A stretch of 6,588 bases of DNA, taken from NCBI GenBank assembly GCA_002732675.1, contig NVRR01000184.1:1-6588 (forward strand), in the 5' to 3' direction. Source of the stretch: Sneathiella sp. (lineage in GTDB: Bacteria > Pseudomonadota > Alphaproteobacteria > Sneathiellales > Sneathiellaceae). The translations under genes and the position numbers were made by a program. The first letter of the stretch is position 1. The number at the start of each line of letters is the position of its first letter. The notes below the pieces were generated by a model, which saw only the letters and a program-made list of their open reading frames with translations, ran no database searches and had not been told where the DNA came from. Below are positions 1 through 6,160 of the stretch, in pieces.

Positions 1-54
1 TTCCTCTGAAGGAGTAGGCGAAAGGTATCTTGCATTTATTAAAACCCAATATGG

Positions 55-84
55 AAAAGTGACTAGCGCAGTCGCGCCTTTTTT
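55..84 (+). terminator. Possible weak Rho-independent terminator of an upstream gene
   Basis: GCGC at 66-69 and GCGC at 74-77 can pair around an AGTC loop, followed by C and a run of six T (79-84). AAAAG at 55-59 could extend the stem by pairing with CTTTT at 78-82, but a six-base bulge interrupts it. The perfect stem is only 4 bp, so this is a weak candidate. Confidence 0.28.
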
Positions 85-201
85 ATCCATTTGTCTGACG
101 AAAATAGAACATTTCACGGCTTGCGCGCAGCCGGTAATCCCTATGGCGGGAAAGGAACAGCGAGTGTCGCAGCATCGTTAGAAGGTCGTTTGCGCAAAGG
201 T

Positions 202-226
202 CACGGTATTCGCGGGATACCCCGTG
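202..226 (+). repeat. Inverted repeat / hairpin in the 5' leader
   Basis: GGTAT at 205-209 pairs with ATACC at 217-221 around a 7-base loop. The stem is extended by CAC (202-204) with GTG (224-226) across a two-base CC bulge, giving about 8 bp in total. It ends 39 bases before the start codon at 266. No T-tract follows, so it is not a simple terminator. It could be an operator-like dyad or an mRNA leader structure, or chance in GC-rich DNA. Confidence 0.3.
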
Positions 227-265
227 TCGAAAGTCGGCATGGGGACGGGCACAAGGGATAGCTAA

Positions 266-2704
266 ATGAAATCACATGCACGTGTCGTCGTTATTGGCGG
301 CGGGGTTATCGGGGTCAGCACGCTTTATCATCTGACAAAAAAAGGCTGGTCAGATGTGGTCTTGCTGGAGCGAACGGAACTGACCGCCGGGTCGACCTGG
401 CATGCGGCTGGATTGTTGCCATTGTTCAACATGAGCTATGCCGTCGGCAAGATCCATAAATATAGCGTTGATCTTTATAAACGGTTGGAGGCTGAAACCG
501 GGCAGAATGTCAGTTTTCATGTGACCGGAAATTTGCGCCTTGCCAATAACAAGGAGCGGATGGATGAGTATCTGAAATATTGCGGTACCGCCAATACCAT
601 CGGTGTGCCCTATGAGATTATTACCCCTGCCCAGGTCAAAGAACTTTGGCCGCTTGCGGAAATTGATGGGCTGGTGGGCGCTCTTTATCATCCTGATGAC
701 GGCCATATCGCGCCCGTGGATGTCACCAACGCTATGGCCATCGGCGCCCGTAACGGCGGCGCCGAGATCTATCGGCAGACGGAAGTCCTCTCCATAGTGC
801 AGCAGCGAAACGGCGAATGGCTGATCAAGACCAACAAGGGTGACATCACGGCGGAGCATGTGGTCAGCTGCACCGGCAACTACGCGCGCCAGACTTTGTC
901 TATGGTCGGTCTCGATATCCCAGTAATCCCGGTGGAACATCAGTATATTATCACGGATGAAGTCCCGGAACTGGTTGAGCGCAAGAAGCAAGGCCTGCCG
1001 GAGATGGCGGTGCTGCGCGAAAGCGATGCGTCCTATTATCTCAGGGAGGAGCGGCAAGGATATATTCTTGGGCCGTATGAGAAAAACGCTCCCGCCTGTT
1101 TTGTCGATGGCGTACCGGATACTTTTGGGCAGGATCTGTTTCCAGGCGATCTTGAACGTCTGATGCCTCATGTGGAGGCGGCCATTGCCCGTGTGCCCAC
1201 TTTTGCCGAAGCCGGGATCAAGGATATCATCAATGGTCCCATCGCCTATACGCCAGATGGCAGCCCGATGATTGGTCCGGCCTGGGGCCTCAAGAATTTC
1301 TGGATGAATGAAGGCCATAGCTTCGGCGTCACAGCGGCGGGCGGTTCTGGCTGGCAGCTGGCGGAATGGATTACCGAGGGCGAGCCCAGTATTGATATGA
1401 TGGATGTGGATCCACGACGTTTCGGCGCCTACGCGACCAAGCCCTATACCAAGATCAAGAACGAGGAATGTTATGAGCATGTCTTCGTTATTCATTACCC
1501 CGATGAGGAGAGATCTGCGGGCAGACCCCTTAAAACCAGTCCTTGCCACGACCGTATGGCGGCCCGCGGCGCGGTCTTTGGTCAGCGCTACGGCTGGGAA
1601 CGGCCCAACTGGTTTGCCCCGGAAGGTGTGGACAGGAAAGATGACTGGAGCTTCCGCCGTTCAAATTATTTTGAGCATGTCGGGGCGGAATGCATCAATG
1701 CCCGGGCGAATGCCGGGCTGATTGATATTTCCAGCTTTTCAAAATTTGAGGTGAGCGGGCCGGGAGCGGAAGCCTATCTCGATCGTTTGGTGTGTCGCAA
1801 ACTCCCTAAAGGCATTGGCCGCATAAATCTGAGCCACGTCCTGAATAAACATGGCGGCGTTCGCTCTGAATTTACCATCATGCGGGACGGGCCGGAGCAG
1901 TTCTATATGGTCAGTTCCGGCGCGGCAGAGCGATTCGATCATGATTACCTGCTTAAAAATCTGCCGGATGACGGCTCCGTCCGGCTTGATAATGTGACGA
2001 CGGCGCATGGGGTTTTGGTGCTGGCGGGGCCCCGGGCGCGGGATATTCTTGCCAAAATTACCGACGTGGATTTGTCAAATGACGGCTTCAAATGGCTGAC
2101 AGGGCAGCATATCACCGTGGGGCTCGCACCCTGTCGTGCATTGCGCGTGAATTTCATTGGAGATCTTGGGTGGGAGCTGCATCACCCGATCGAATATCAG
2201 AACCATATCTATGACGCCATCGTTGCTGCGGGCGCGGAATTCGGTCTTGGTATGTGCGGCATGCGCGCCATGGACAGCCTGCGTATGGAAAAGAGCTACC
2301 GCATGTGGGGGCAGGACCTGACCCGCGAATATTCAGTGTTTGAGGCCGGTTTGGAAAAATTTGTGCATTTGGATAAAGGTGACTTTATTGGGCGTGACGC
2401 GCTTATTGCCCAGAAGGAACAGGGCGTTCCGCAATCTTTTGTCTGTCTGGAAGTTCATGACATAGAGGATGCCGATCCGCTCGGCAATGAGCCACTCTAT
2501 GATATGGATGGCAACATTGTTGGACGCGCCACCGCTGGGGCCTATGGCCATTGGGTACAGAAGACGCTGGCACAAGGTTATATCCAAGCCGGGATGGAGG
2601 CTGTCGGGACGAATCTCAAAATTGAAATCCTTGGCAAACGCTATCCGGCGACAATTATCGAAGAATCTGTCTTTGACCCCGAAAATATCCGTTTGAGGGC
2701 CTAA
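266..2704 (+). CDS. Dimethylglycine/sarcosine dehydrogenase-type FAD oxidoreductase with C-terminal GcvT folate domain
   Basis: This 812-residue protein has the full architecture of the dimethylglycine/sarcosine dehydrogenase family. Such enzymes oxidatively remove an N-methyl group and capture it on tetrahydrofolate as 5,10-methylene-THF. Visible signs are a dinucleotide-binding GGGVIG at residues 11-16, LLER at 33-36 ending the first Rossmann unit, and GSTWHAAG at 42-49, whose His46 matches the histidine that carries covalent FAD in mammalian DMGDH. The DAO domain ends around the GHSFGVTAAGGSG stretch at 350-362. A connecting FAO_M-like segment (about 385-440) leads to a GcvT domain (about 443-700) with LNKHGGV at 526-532 and GWELH at 635-639, then a GCV_T_C barrel (about 720-805). 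There is no signal peptide, so it is probably cytoplasmic. The ATG at 266 has AAGGGA at 253-258, 7 bases upstream, and the Rossmann motif starts at once, so the start is secure. The exact amine (dimethylglycine, sarcosine or another N-methyl compound) cannot be set from sequence. Confidence 0.9.
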   Translation: MKSHARVVVIGGGVIGVSTLYHLTKKGWSDVVLLERTELTAGSTWHAAGLLPLFNMSYAVGKIHKYSVDLYKRLEAETGQNVSFHVTGNLRLANNKERMDEYLKYCGTANTIGVPYEIITPAQVKELWPLAEIDGLVGALYHPDDGHIAPVDVTNAMAIGARNGGAEIYRQTEVLSIVQQRNGEWLIKTNKGDITAEHVVSCTGNYARQTLSMVGLDIPVIPVEHQYIITDEVPELVERKKQGLPEMAVLRESDASYYLREERQGYILGPYEKNAPACFVDGVPDTFGQDLFPGDLERLMPHVEAAIARVPTFAEAGIKDIINGPIAYTPDGSPMIGPAWGLKNFWMNEGHSFGVTAAGGSGWQLAEWITEGEPSIDMMDVDPRRFGAYATKPYTKIKNEECYEHVFVIHYPDEERSAGRPLKTSPCHDRMAARGAVFGQRYGWERPNWFAPEGVDRKDDWSFRRSNYFEHVGAECINARANAGLIDISSFSKFEVSGPGAEAYLDRLVCRKLPKGIGRINLSHVLNKHGGVRSEFTIMRDGPEQFYMVSSGAAERFDHDYLLKNLPDDGSVRLDNVTTAHGVLVLAGPRARDILAKITDVDLSNDGFKWLTGQHITVGLAPCRALRVNFIGDLGWELHHPIEYQNHIYDAIVAAGAEFGLGMCGMRAMDSLRMEKSYRMWGQDLTREYSVFEAGLEKFVHLDKGDFIGRDALIAQKEQGVPQSFVCLEVHDIEDADPLGNEPLYDMDGNIVGRATAGAYGHWVQKTLAQGYIQAGMEAVGTNLKIEILGKRYPATIIEESVFDPENIRLRA

Positions 2705-2824
2705 AGAAACGCAAAGTGTCGCAGGAAAATTATTCAATGTCTGAGGCGGAATAGTTTTGAAGGTCGCTTTACCAGAAGATTTAAGGAGATTGTTTTTTGG
2801 TAGCATGGTCGATGGAGAGCAAAA

Positions 2825-3514
2825 ATGGCAGAAGATGACGATATTGATCTCGCAAGTTTGGATGATGCGGAACTGACAGAGCAGATGCATGACGACCTCT
2901 ATGATGGTCTGGCAGATGAGATTGTCGAAAGCGTGAATATCCTGCTCGAACGGGGATGGACGCCTTATAAAGTGCTGACGGAAGCATTGGTAGAAGGCAT
3001 GCGTATCGTCGGCGTCGATTTTCGCGACGGTATACTTTTCGTGCCTGAAGTCTTGTTGGCCGCCAATTCCATGAAAGCCGGTATGTCTATTCTGAAGCCG
3101 TTGCTGGCCGAAACCGGGGCACCGAAGGCCGGTAAAATGGTCATCGGCACGGTCAAGGGCGATATCCATGATATTGGCAAGAACCTTGTCATCATGATGA
3201 TGGAGGGGGCGGGCTTTGAAGTGATTGACCTCGGCATCAATAATCCGGTGGAGAATTATCTCGCGGCACTCGAGGAACATCAGCCCGATATCATCGGTAT
3301 GTCCGCGTTGCTGACGACGACGATGCCCTACATGAAAGTGGTTATTGATACCATGAAGGAAAAGGGTATTCGCGACGACTATATTGTAATGGTGGGCGGG
3401 GCACCGCTTAACGAGGAGTTCGCCGATAGCGTTGGTGCCGACGCCTACGGTCGTGATGCCGCCATGACCGTTGAAATCGCCCAGCGGATGGTGGCCGCAC
3501 GACGGGCTGCATGA
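2825..3514 (+). CDS. Corrinoid (B12)-binding methyltransferase protein, MtbC/MttC/MtgC type
   Basis: This is a 229-residue stand-alone corrinoid carrier of the kind that shuttles a methyl group between a substrate:corrinoid methyltransferase and a second methyltransferase. A helical cap domain (about residues 15-95, B12-binding_2 type) precedes a Rossmann B12-binding domain (about 104-220). The signature DIHDIG at 113-118 supplies His115 as the lower cobalt ligand. SALLTTTM at 160-167 and VGGAP at 190-194 line the nucleotide-tail pocket in this family. The length is typical. The acidic N-terminus shows no export signal. The ATG at 2825 follows GGAGAG (2814-2819) by 5 bases. The 120-base gap after the dehydrogenase gene has no clear terminator or promoter that I can defend. 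The catalytic methyltransferase partner (MttB/MtgB family or other) is not in the window, so the substrate is unknown. The split MetH-like B12 module of a methionine synthase is the main alternative. Confidence 0.9.
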   Translation: MAEDDDIDLASLDDAELTEQMHDDLYDGLADEIVESVNILLERGWTPYKVLTEALVEGMRIVGVDFRDGILFVPEVLLAANSMKAGMSILKPLLAETGAPKAGKMVIGTVKGDIHDIGKNLVIMMMEGAGFEVIDLGINNPVENYLAALEEHQPDIIGMSALLTTTMPYMKVVIDTMKEKGIRDDYIVMVGGAPLNEEFADSVGADAYGRDAAMTVEIAQRMVAARRAA

Positions 3515-3528
3515 AGTAGGTCGAAATG

Positions 3529-3533
3529 AGGAG
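3529..3533 (+). promoter_or_regulatory. Shine-Dalgarno that sets the DUF1638 start at 3540
   Basis: AGGAG lies 6 bases before the ATG at 3540. It decides between that start and an in-frame upstream ATG at 3471, which would overlap the corrinoid gene by 44 bases and add 23 residues unlike the family N-terminus. Confidence 0.75.
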
Positions 3534-3539
3534 AAAGCG

Positions 3540-4139
3540 ATGAAACACGCACCTCCAAAAACCCTCCTCATCGCCTGCGGGGCGCTGGCAGAAGAAACGC
3601 TTGCGGTGATGAAAGCCAATGGCTGGGATCATATGGATGTTACTTGTTTGCCAGCAAAATTGCATAACCGTCCGGCCTTGATCCCGGAGGCAATGCGCGA
3701 CAAGATTCGCAAGAACCGGAATGACTTTGATCAAATTCTTGCGCTCTACGGAGATTGCGGAACCGGCGGCAGGCTTGATGCGGTTTTGCGCGAAGAAGGC
3801 GTCGAGCGTATCGCCGGCGCCCATTGCTATGAATTTTTTATGGGCGCTGAGGCGTTTGCGGCAGCGGCCGATGCCGAGCCCGGGACTTTCTATCTCACGG
3901 ATTACCTGGCCCGGCATTTTGACCGGCTGATTATCGAAGGGCTCGGGATCGATCGCCATCCGGAGTTGCTACCGTTATATTTTGGCAATTACAAACGCCT
4001 CCTCTATATCTCACAAATCGAGAATAAGGGCCTGCAGGAAAAAGCCAGATCGGCGGCGACAAAATTGTCGCTTGACTACGAGTATCGCCTTACGGGGTTG
4101 AATGGACTTGAGAAATTTTTAGTTGCAAAAGCAAGGTAG
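3540..4139 (+). CDS. DUF1638 domain-containing protein
   Basis: This 199-residue protein belongs to the uncharacterised DUF1638 family; I assign no biochemical function. Landmarks I associate with the family are IACGA at 11-15 (Cys13) close to the N-terminus, a CLPAKLHNRP stretch at 36-45 (Cys36, His42), YGDCGTGG at 70-77 (Cys73), AHCYEFF at 94-100 (His95, Cys96) and FYLTDY at 117-122. The Cys and His residues sit inside the best-conserved-looking blocks, which suggests metal or cofactor binding, but this is inference. There is no signal peptide or membrane segment. The gene starts 25 bases after the corrinoid gene and is followed 9 bases later by the next one, so it should be co-transcribed. 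From memory, DUF1638 genes recur beside methylotrophic corrinoid methyltransferase genes in methanogens, anaerobic Firmicutes and Alphaproteobacteria. That points to an accessory role such as corrinoid handling, reactivation or methyl transfer. Confidence 0.82.
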   Translation: MKHAPPKTLLIACGALAEETLAVMKANGWDHMDVTCLPAKLHNRPALIPEAMRDKIRKNRNDFDQILALYGDCGTGGRLDAVLREEGVERIAGAHCYEFFMGAEAFAAAADAEPGTFYLTDYLARHFDRLIIEGLGIDRHPELLPLYFGNYKRLLYISQIENKGLQEKARSAATKLSLDYEYRLTGLNGLEKFLVAKAR

Positions 4140-4148
4140 GGTAGAGTT

Positions 4149-4451
4149 TTGGCACAGCTAAGTATTTTATATTGGCGCGATATCCCGTCGCAGATTGTTG
4201 TCAAGCAAGGGCGGAAGAACGCCAAAATCCTGCTGCCAGAGCGGTTTCAGGAAGCTATTGATATGGCCGCCATGCGGGATAAATCGCACTCAGCGGATGC
4301 CTATCTGGACGGATGGCGAAAGGGCGCGCCGGAACCGGTTGACGGGGATATGCAGGCTGCGGCAGACGCCTGTGCCGCCCAAATTGAGACTGAGTATGAT
4401 GCTGCAAAATTAAGATCGCTTGTCACCAATGGCGGACGGGAAGCGGGTTAA
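4149..4451 (+). CDS. Small 'virulence factor' family protein (PF13769-like), TTG start
   Basis: This 100-residue soluble protein has the N-terminal pattern I recognise from the family labelled 'Virulence factor' (PF13769): YWRDIPSQ at residues 8-15, followed by VVKQGRKNAK and LLPERFQEAID. The second half is acidic and alanine-rich and probably helical. There are no cysteines in the conserved core, no signal peptide and no membrane segment. The start is TTG at 4149. No in-frame ATG gives the conserved N-terminus, and the purine-rich AGGGTAGAG at 4138-4146 can serve as ribosome binding site. It lies between the DUF1638 gene (9-base gap) and the MTHFR_C gene (1-base gap before its ATG), so it is embedded in the folate/corrinoid operon. 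Nothing in the sequence supports virulence. A small partner of the MetF/MetV-like reductase is a reasonable but unproven guess. Confidence 0.78.
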   Translation: MAQLSILYWRDIPSQIVVKQGRKNAKILLPERFQEAIDMAAMRDKSHSADAYLDGWRKGAPEPVDGDMQAAADACAAQIETEYDAAKLRSLVTNGGREAG

Positions 4452-4452
4452 A

Positions 4453-4980
4453 ATGCCGAAATCCGCCTATCAGCCTGCTGAGATCAGCCCCGTTGTTCGC
4501 TCCGGTGCGTTTTACAGCATTCGCTTGTGGTCCGTCCGGCATTCACGGGGATTGGAGAGGATCTATAAATTCTTGGCAAATGTATTCCTGCGACTGCATC
4601 CGTTCTGGTCGTTTGTTGGCTACAGCCGCGCCGAAAAGCCCGTTGTGTTTGTTGAGAAACTAGTCAAGGAATTCCTGTTTGATTGCCGTATGTGTGGGCA
4701 ATGTGCGCTCAGTGATACTGGTATGTCCTGTCCGATGAACTGCCCGAAATCATTGCGCAATGGCCCTTGTGGCGGCGTGCGCGCCAATGGCAACTGTGAA
4801 GTGGAACCGCAGATGCCCTGCGTCTGGGTGGAAGCCTGGAAAGGCAGTCAGAAGATGGTATCGGGAGACAATATCCTGAAAGTGCAGGAGCCGGTCAATC
4901 ATTCCTATCGCGGCACATCGTCCTGGCTCCGGGTCACGGCAGAGGAGGCCGCGCGCAAAGAACAAGAAGCACCATTATGA
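4453..4980 (+). CDS. MTHFR C-terminal-domain (MetV-like) cysteine-rich protein
   Basis: This 175-residue protein matches the methylenetetrahydrofolate reductase C-terminal domain family (PF12225), whose acetogen member MetV partners MetF. Its central block carries eight cysteines: CRMCGQC at 78-84 (Cys78, 81, 84), CPMNCPK at 93-99 (Cys93, 97), NGPCGG at 103-108 (Cys106), Cys115 and Cys123. That is enough for iron-sulfur clusters or zinc sites; which one cannot be told here. Residues 1-75 are an N-terminal extension rich in aromatic and basic residues (about 30-60), amphipathic rather than clearly transmembrane. I chose the ATG at 4453 because GGGAAG (4438-4443) lies 9 bases upstream and it avoids overlap with the preceding gene; an ATG at 4429 in the same frame is possible. 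Its TGA overlaps the ATG of the MetF-like gene, which argues for coupled translation and a stoichiometric complex. Confidence 0.85.
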   Translation: MPKSAYQPAEISPVVRSGAFYSIRLWSVRHSRGLERIYKFLANVFLRLHPFWSFVGYSRAEKPVVFVEKLVKEFLFDCRMCGQCALSDTGMSCPMNCPKSLRNGPCGGVRANGNCEVEPQMPCVWVEAWKGSQKMVSGDNILKVQEPVNHSYRGTSSWLRVTAEEAARKEQEAPL

Positions 4981-6068
4981 GCATAAAACCTCCGGTCGAT
5001 CATAGCGCCGCGTTGCCGCCCCTGGCAGGGCATACCTCTCATGGCCGTCTTGAACGTGTGTTGCGCGCCGGCGAATTTGCCGTTACCGCAGAACTCAACC
5101 CGCCCGATAGCGCCGATCCAAACGAGGTGTTTGAACGCGGTGCCGTTTTTGACGGCTGGGTCGACGGGATTAACGCCACCGACGGCTCTGGCGCCAACTG
5201 CCATATGTCGTCGGTAAGTATTTGTGCGCTGCTGACACGGGTCGGTTACTCCCCGATTATGCAGATTTCCTGCCGCGATCATAACCGCATCGCCATTCAG
5301 GGAAATGTGCTCGGTGCGGCGGCCATGGGGGTGAATAATATCCTCTGCCTCACGGGCGATGGCGTACAGGCGGGGGATCAACCAGGGGCGAAGCCGGTAT
5401 TTGATCTCGATTGTATGTCTTTGCTCCGCACCGTCCGTCAGATGCGCGATGACGGACGCTTCTTGTCGGGCCGGAAAATCACACTTTCGCCGCAAGTCTT
5501 CCTTGGCGCTGCCATCAATCCCTTCGCGCCGCCATATGATTTTCGCCCCGCACGCCTTGCCAAGAAAATCGAGGCGGGGGCGCAGTTTGTGCAATCCCAA
5601 TACTGCTTCGATATTCCCATGCTGGAACGTTATATGGAACAGGTGCGCGACATGGGACTTGATGAAAAATGCTTTATCCTGATTGGTGTTGGTCCACTTG
5701 CCTCGGCCCGGGCGGCGAACTGGATCAGGACAAATGTGCCGGGCATCCACATTCCGGACAGTATTATTGAGCGGCTTGCCGGCGCAGAAGACCAGAAGCA
5801 GGAAGGCAAGAATATCTGCATTGAAATGCTCCAACAGGTGCGCGAAATGCCAGGCGTTTCCGGTGCCCATGTCATGGCCTACCGGCAGGAGGAGCTGGTG
5901 GCGGATATTGTCTATGAATCAGGTGTTTTGAAAGGACGGAAACCATGGAAGCGAGAGGCAGCTCCGGGTTTCGATGCGGTTTCGGAGGCGGTTGAAACTG
6001 TAAAAGGGCAAATTGACCAGACAATTAAGCCGCAAGATGCGGTGGCTGCCGTTTCTGAGGAACAGTAA
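4977..6068 (+). CDS. MetF-like methylenetetrahydrofolate reductase
   Basis: This 363-residue protein is a TIM-barrel flavoprotein of the methylenetetrahydrofolate reductase family, interconverting 5,10-methylene-THF and 5-methyl-THF. Key blocks are TAELNPP at 37-43, with Glu39 at the position of the catalytic glutamate in the FEFFPP motif of E. coli MetF; ATDGSGAN at 67-74; QISCRDHNR at 96-104; LCLTGDG at 123-129, corresponding to the LRGD flavin-contact loop; and FVQSQYCFD at 204-212, matching the folate-binding QFFFD-type segment. It is longer than E. coli MetF (about 296 residues), with an N-terminal lead of about 25 residues and a C-terminal tail after residue 320. Its ATG overlaps the stop of the MetV-like gene (ATGA at 4977-4980). 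The upstream Shine-Dalgarno is poor, consistent with translational coupling. In this context it may run in the oxidative direction, but sequence cannot show direction or electron partner. Confidence 0.9.
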   Translation: MSIKPPVDHSAALPPLAGHTSHGRLERVLRAGEFAVTAELNPPDSADPNEVFERGAVFDGWVDGINATDGSGANCHMSSVSICALLTRVGYSPIMQISCRDHNRIAIQGNVLGAAAMGVNNILCLTGDGVQAGDQPGAKPVFDLDCMSLLRTVRQMRDDGRFLSGRKITLSPQVFLGAAINPFAPPYDFRPARLAKKIEAGAQFVQSQYCFDIPMLERYMEQVRDMGLDEKCFILIGVGPLASARAANWIRTNVPGIHIPDSIIERLAGAEDQKQEGKNICIEMLQQVREMPGVSGAHVMAYRQEELVADIVYESGVLKGRKPWKREAAPGFDAVSEAVETVKGQIDQTIKPQDAVAAVSEEQ

Positions 6069-6160
6069 GTCGGAATTGGAAAAGACTACGTCGGCTGTCC
6101 GTTCTTAATGAGACTATCGAACATAATCGGCGAAAGCCCCGAATTTCAAGGTTGATTTGA

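Larger units (their letters stand above)
1..265. other. Leader region upstream of the dehydrogenase gene, no convincing gene
   Basis: No protein family is recognisable here. One forward frame is open from position 2 to a TAG at 179-181 (about 59 codons), but its translation resembles nothing I know and it has no visible start, so it could be chance or the tail of an unrecognised upstream gene. I see no convincing -35/-10 pair and no cobalamin-riboswitch B12-box. The region holds a weak terminator-like element near 55-84 and a hairpin at 202-226, listed separately. Any promoter for the downstream genes should lie here, but I cannot place it. Confidence 0.5.

Noticed and set aside
2..181. Open forward frame at the window edge that might be the tail of an upstream gene
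   Set aside because: About 59 codons could be open by chance. The translation is unlike any family I know, and a weak terminator-like element sits inside it, which argues against coding.
1..265. Cobalamin or other riboswitch in the leader
   Set aside because: I looked for a B12-box-like GCCACTG and a matching multi-stem fold and saw none; only one small hairpin is supported.
350..1549. A 399-codon open frame on the minus strand opposite the dehydrogenase gene
   Set aside because: It lies wholly antisense to a clear DMGDH-family gene, its translation shows no recognisable domain, and long antisense frames are common in GC-rich coding DNA.
2705..2824. Internal promoter or terminator between the dehydrogenase and corrinoid genes
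   Set aside because: TTGAAG at 2757 has only a poor -10 partner 18 bases on, and no GC stem with a T-tract is present, so neither can be supported.
3471..3539. Upstream in-frame ATG giving a longer DUF1638 protein
   Set aside because: It would overlap the corrinoid gene by 44 bases and add residues outside the family N-terminus, while the ATG at 3540 has a good AGGAG.
2333..3619. A 428-codon minus-strand open frame spanning the end of the dehydrogenase gene, the gap, the corrinoid gene and the start of the DUF1638 gene
   Set aside because: It is antisense to well-supported genes, and its translation is His- and Cys-rich in the scattered way of a shadow frame, with no family motif.
4905..5870. 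A 321-codon minus-strand open frame opposite the MetF-like gene
   Set aside because: It is the shadow of a strongly supported MetF-family coding region, with no motif and no ribosome binding site that I could defend.
6069..6160. Terminator between the MetF-like gene and the methyltransferase gene
   Set aside because: The only pairing found (around 6127-6142) is about 4 bp and has no T-tract after it, so operon continuity is more likely.
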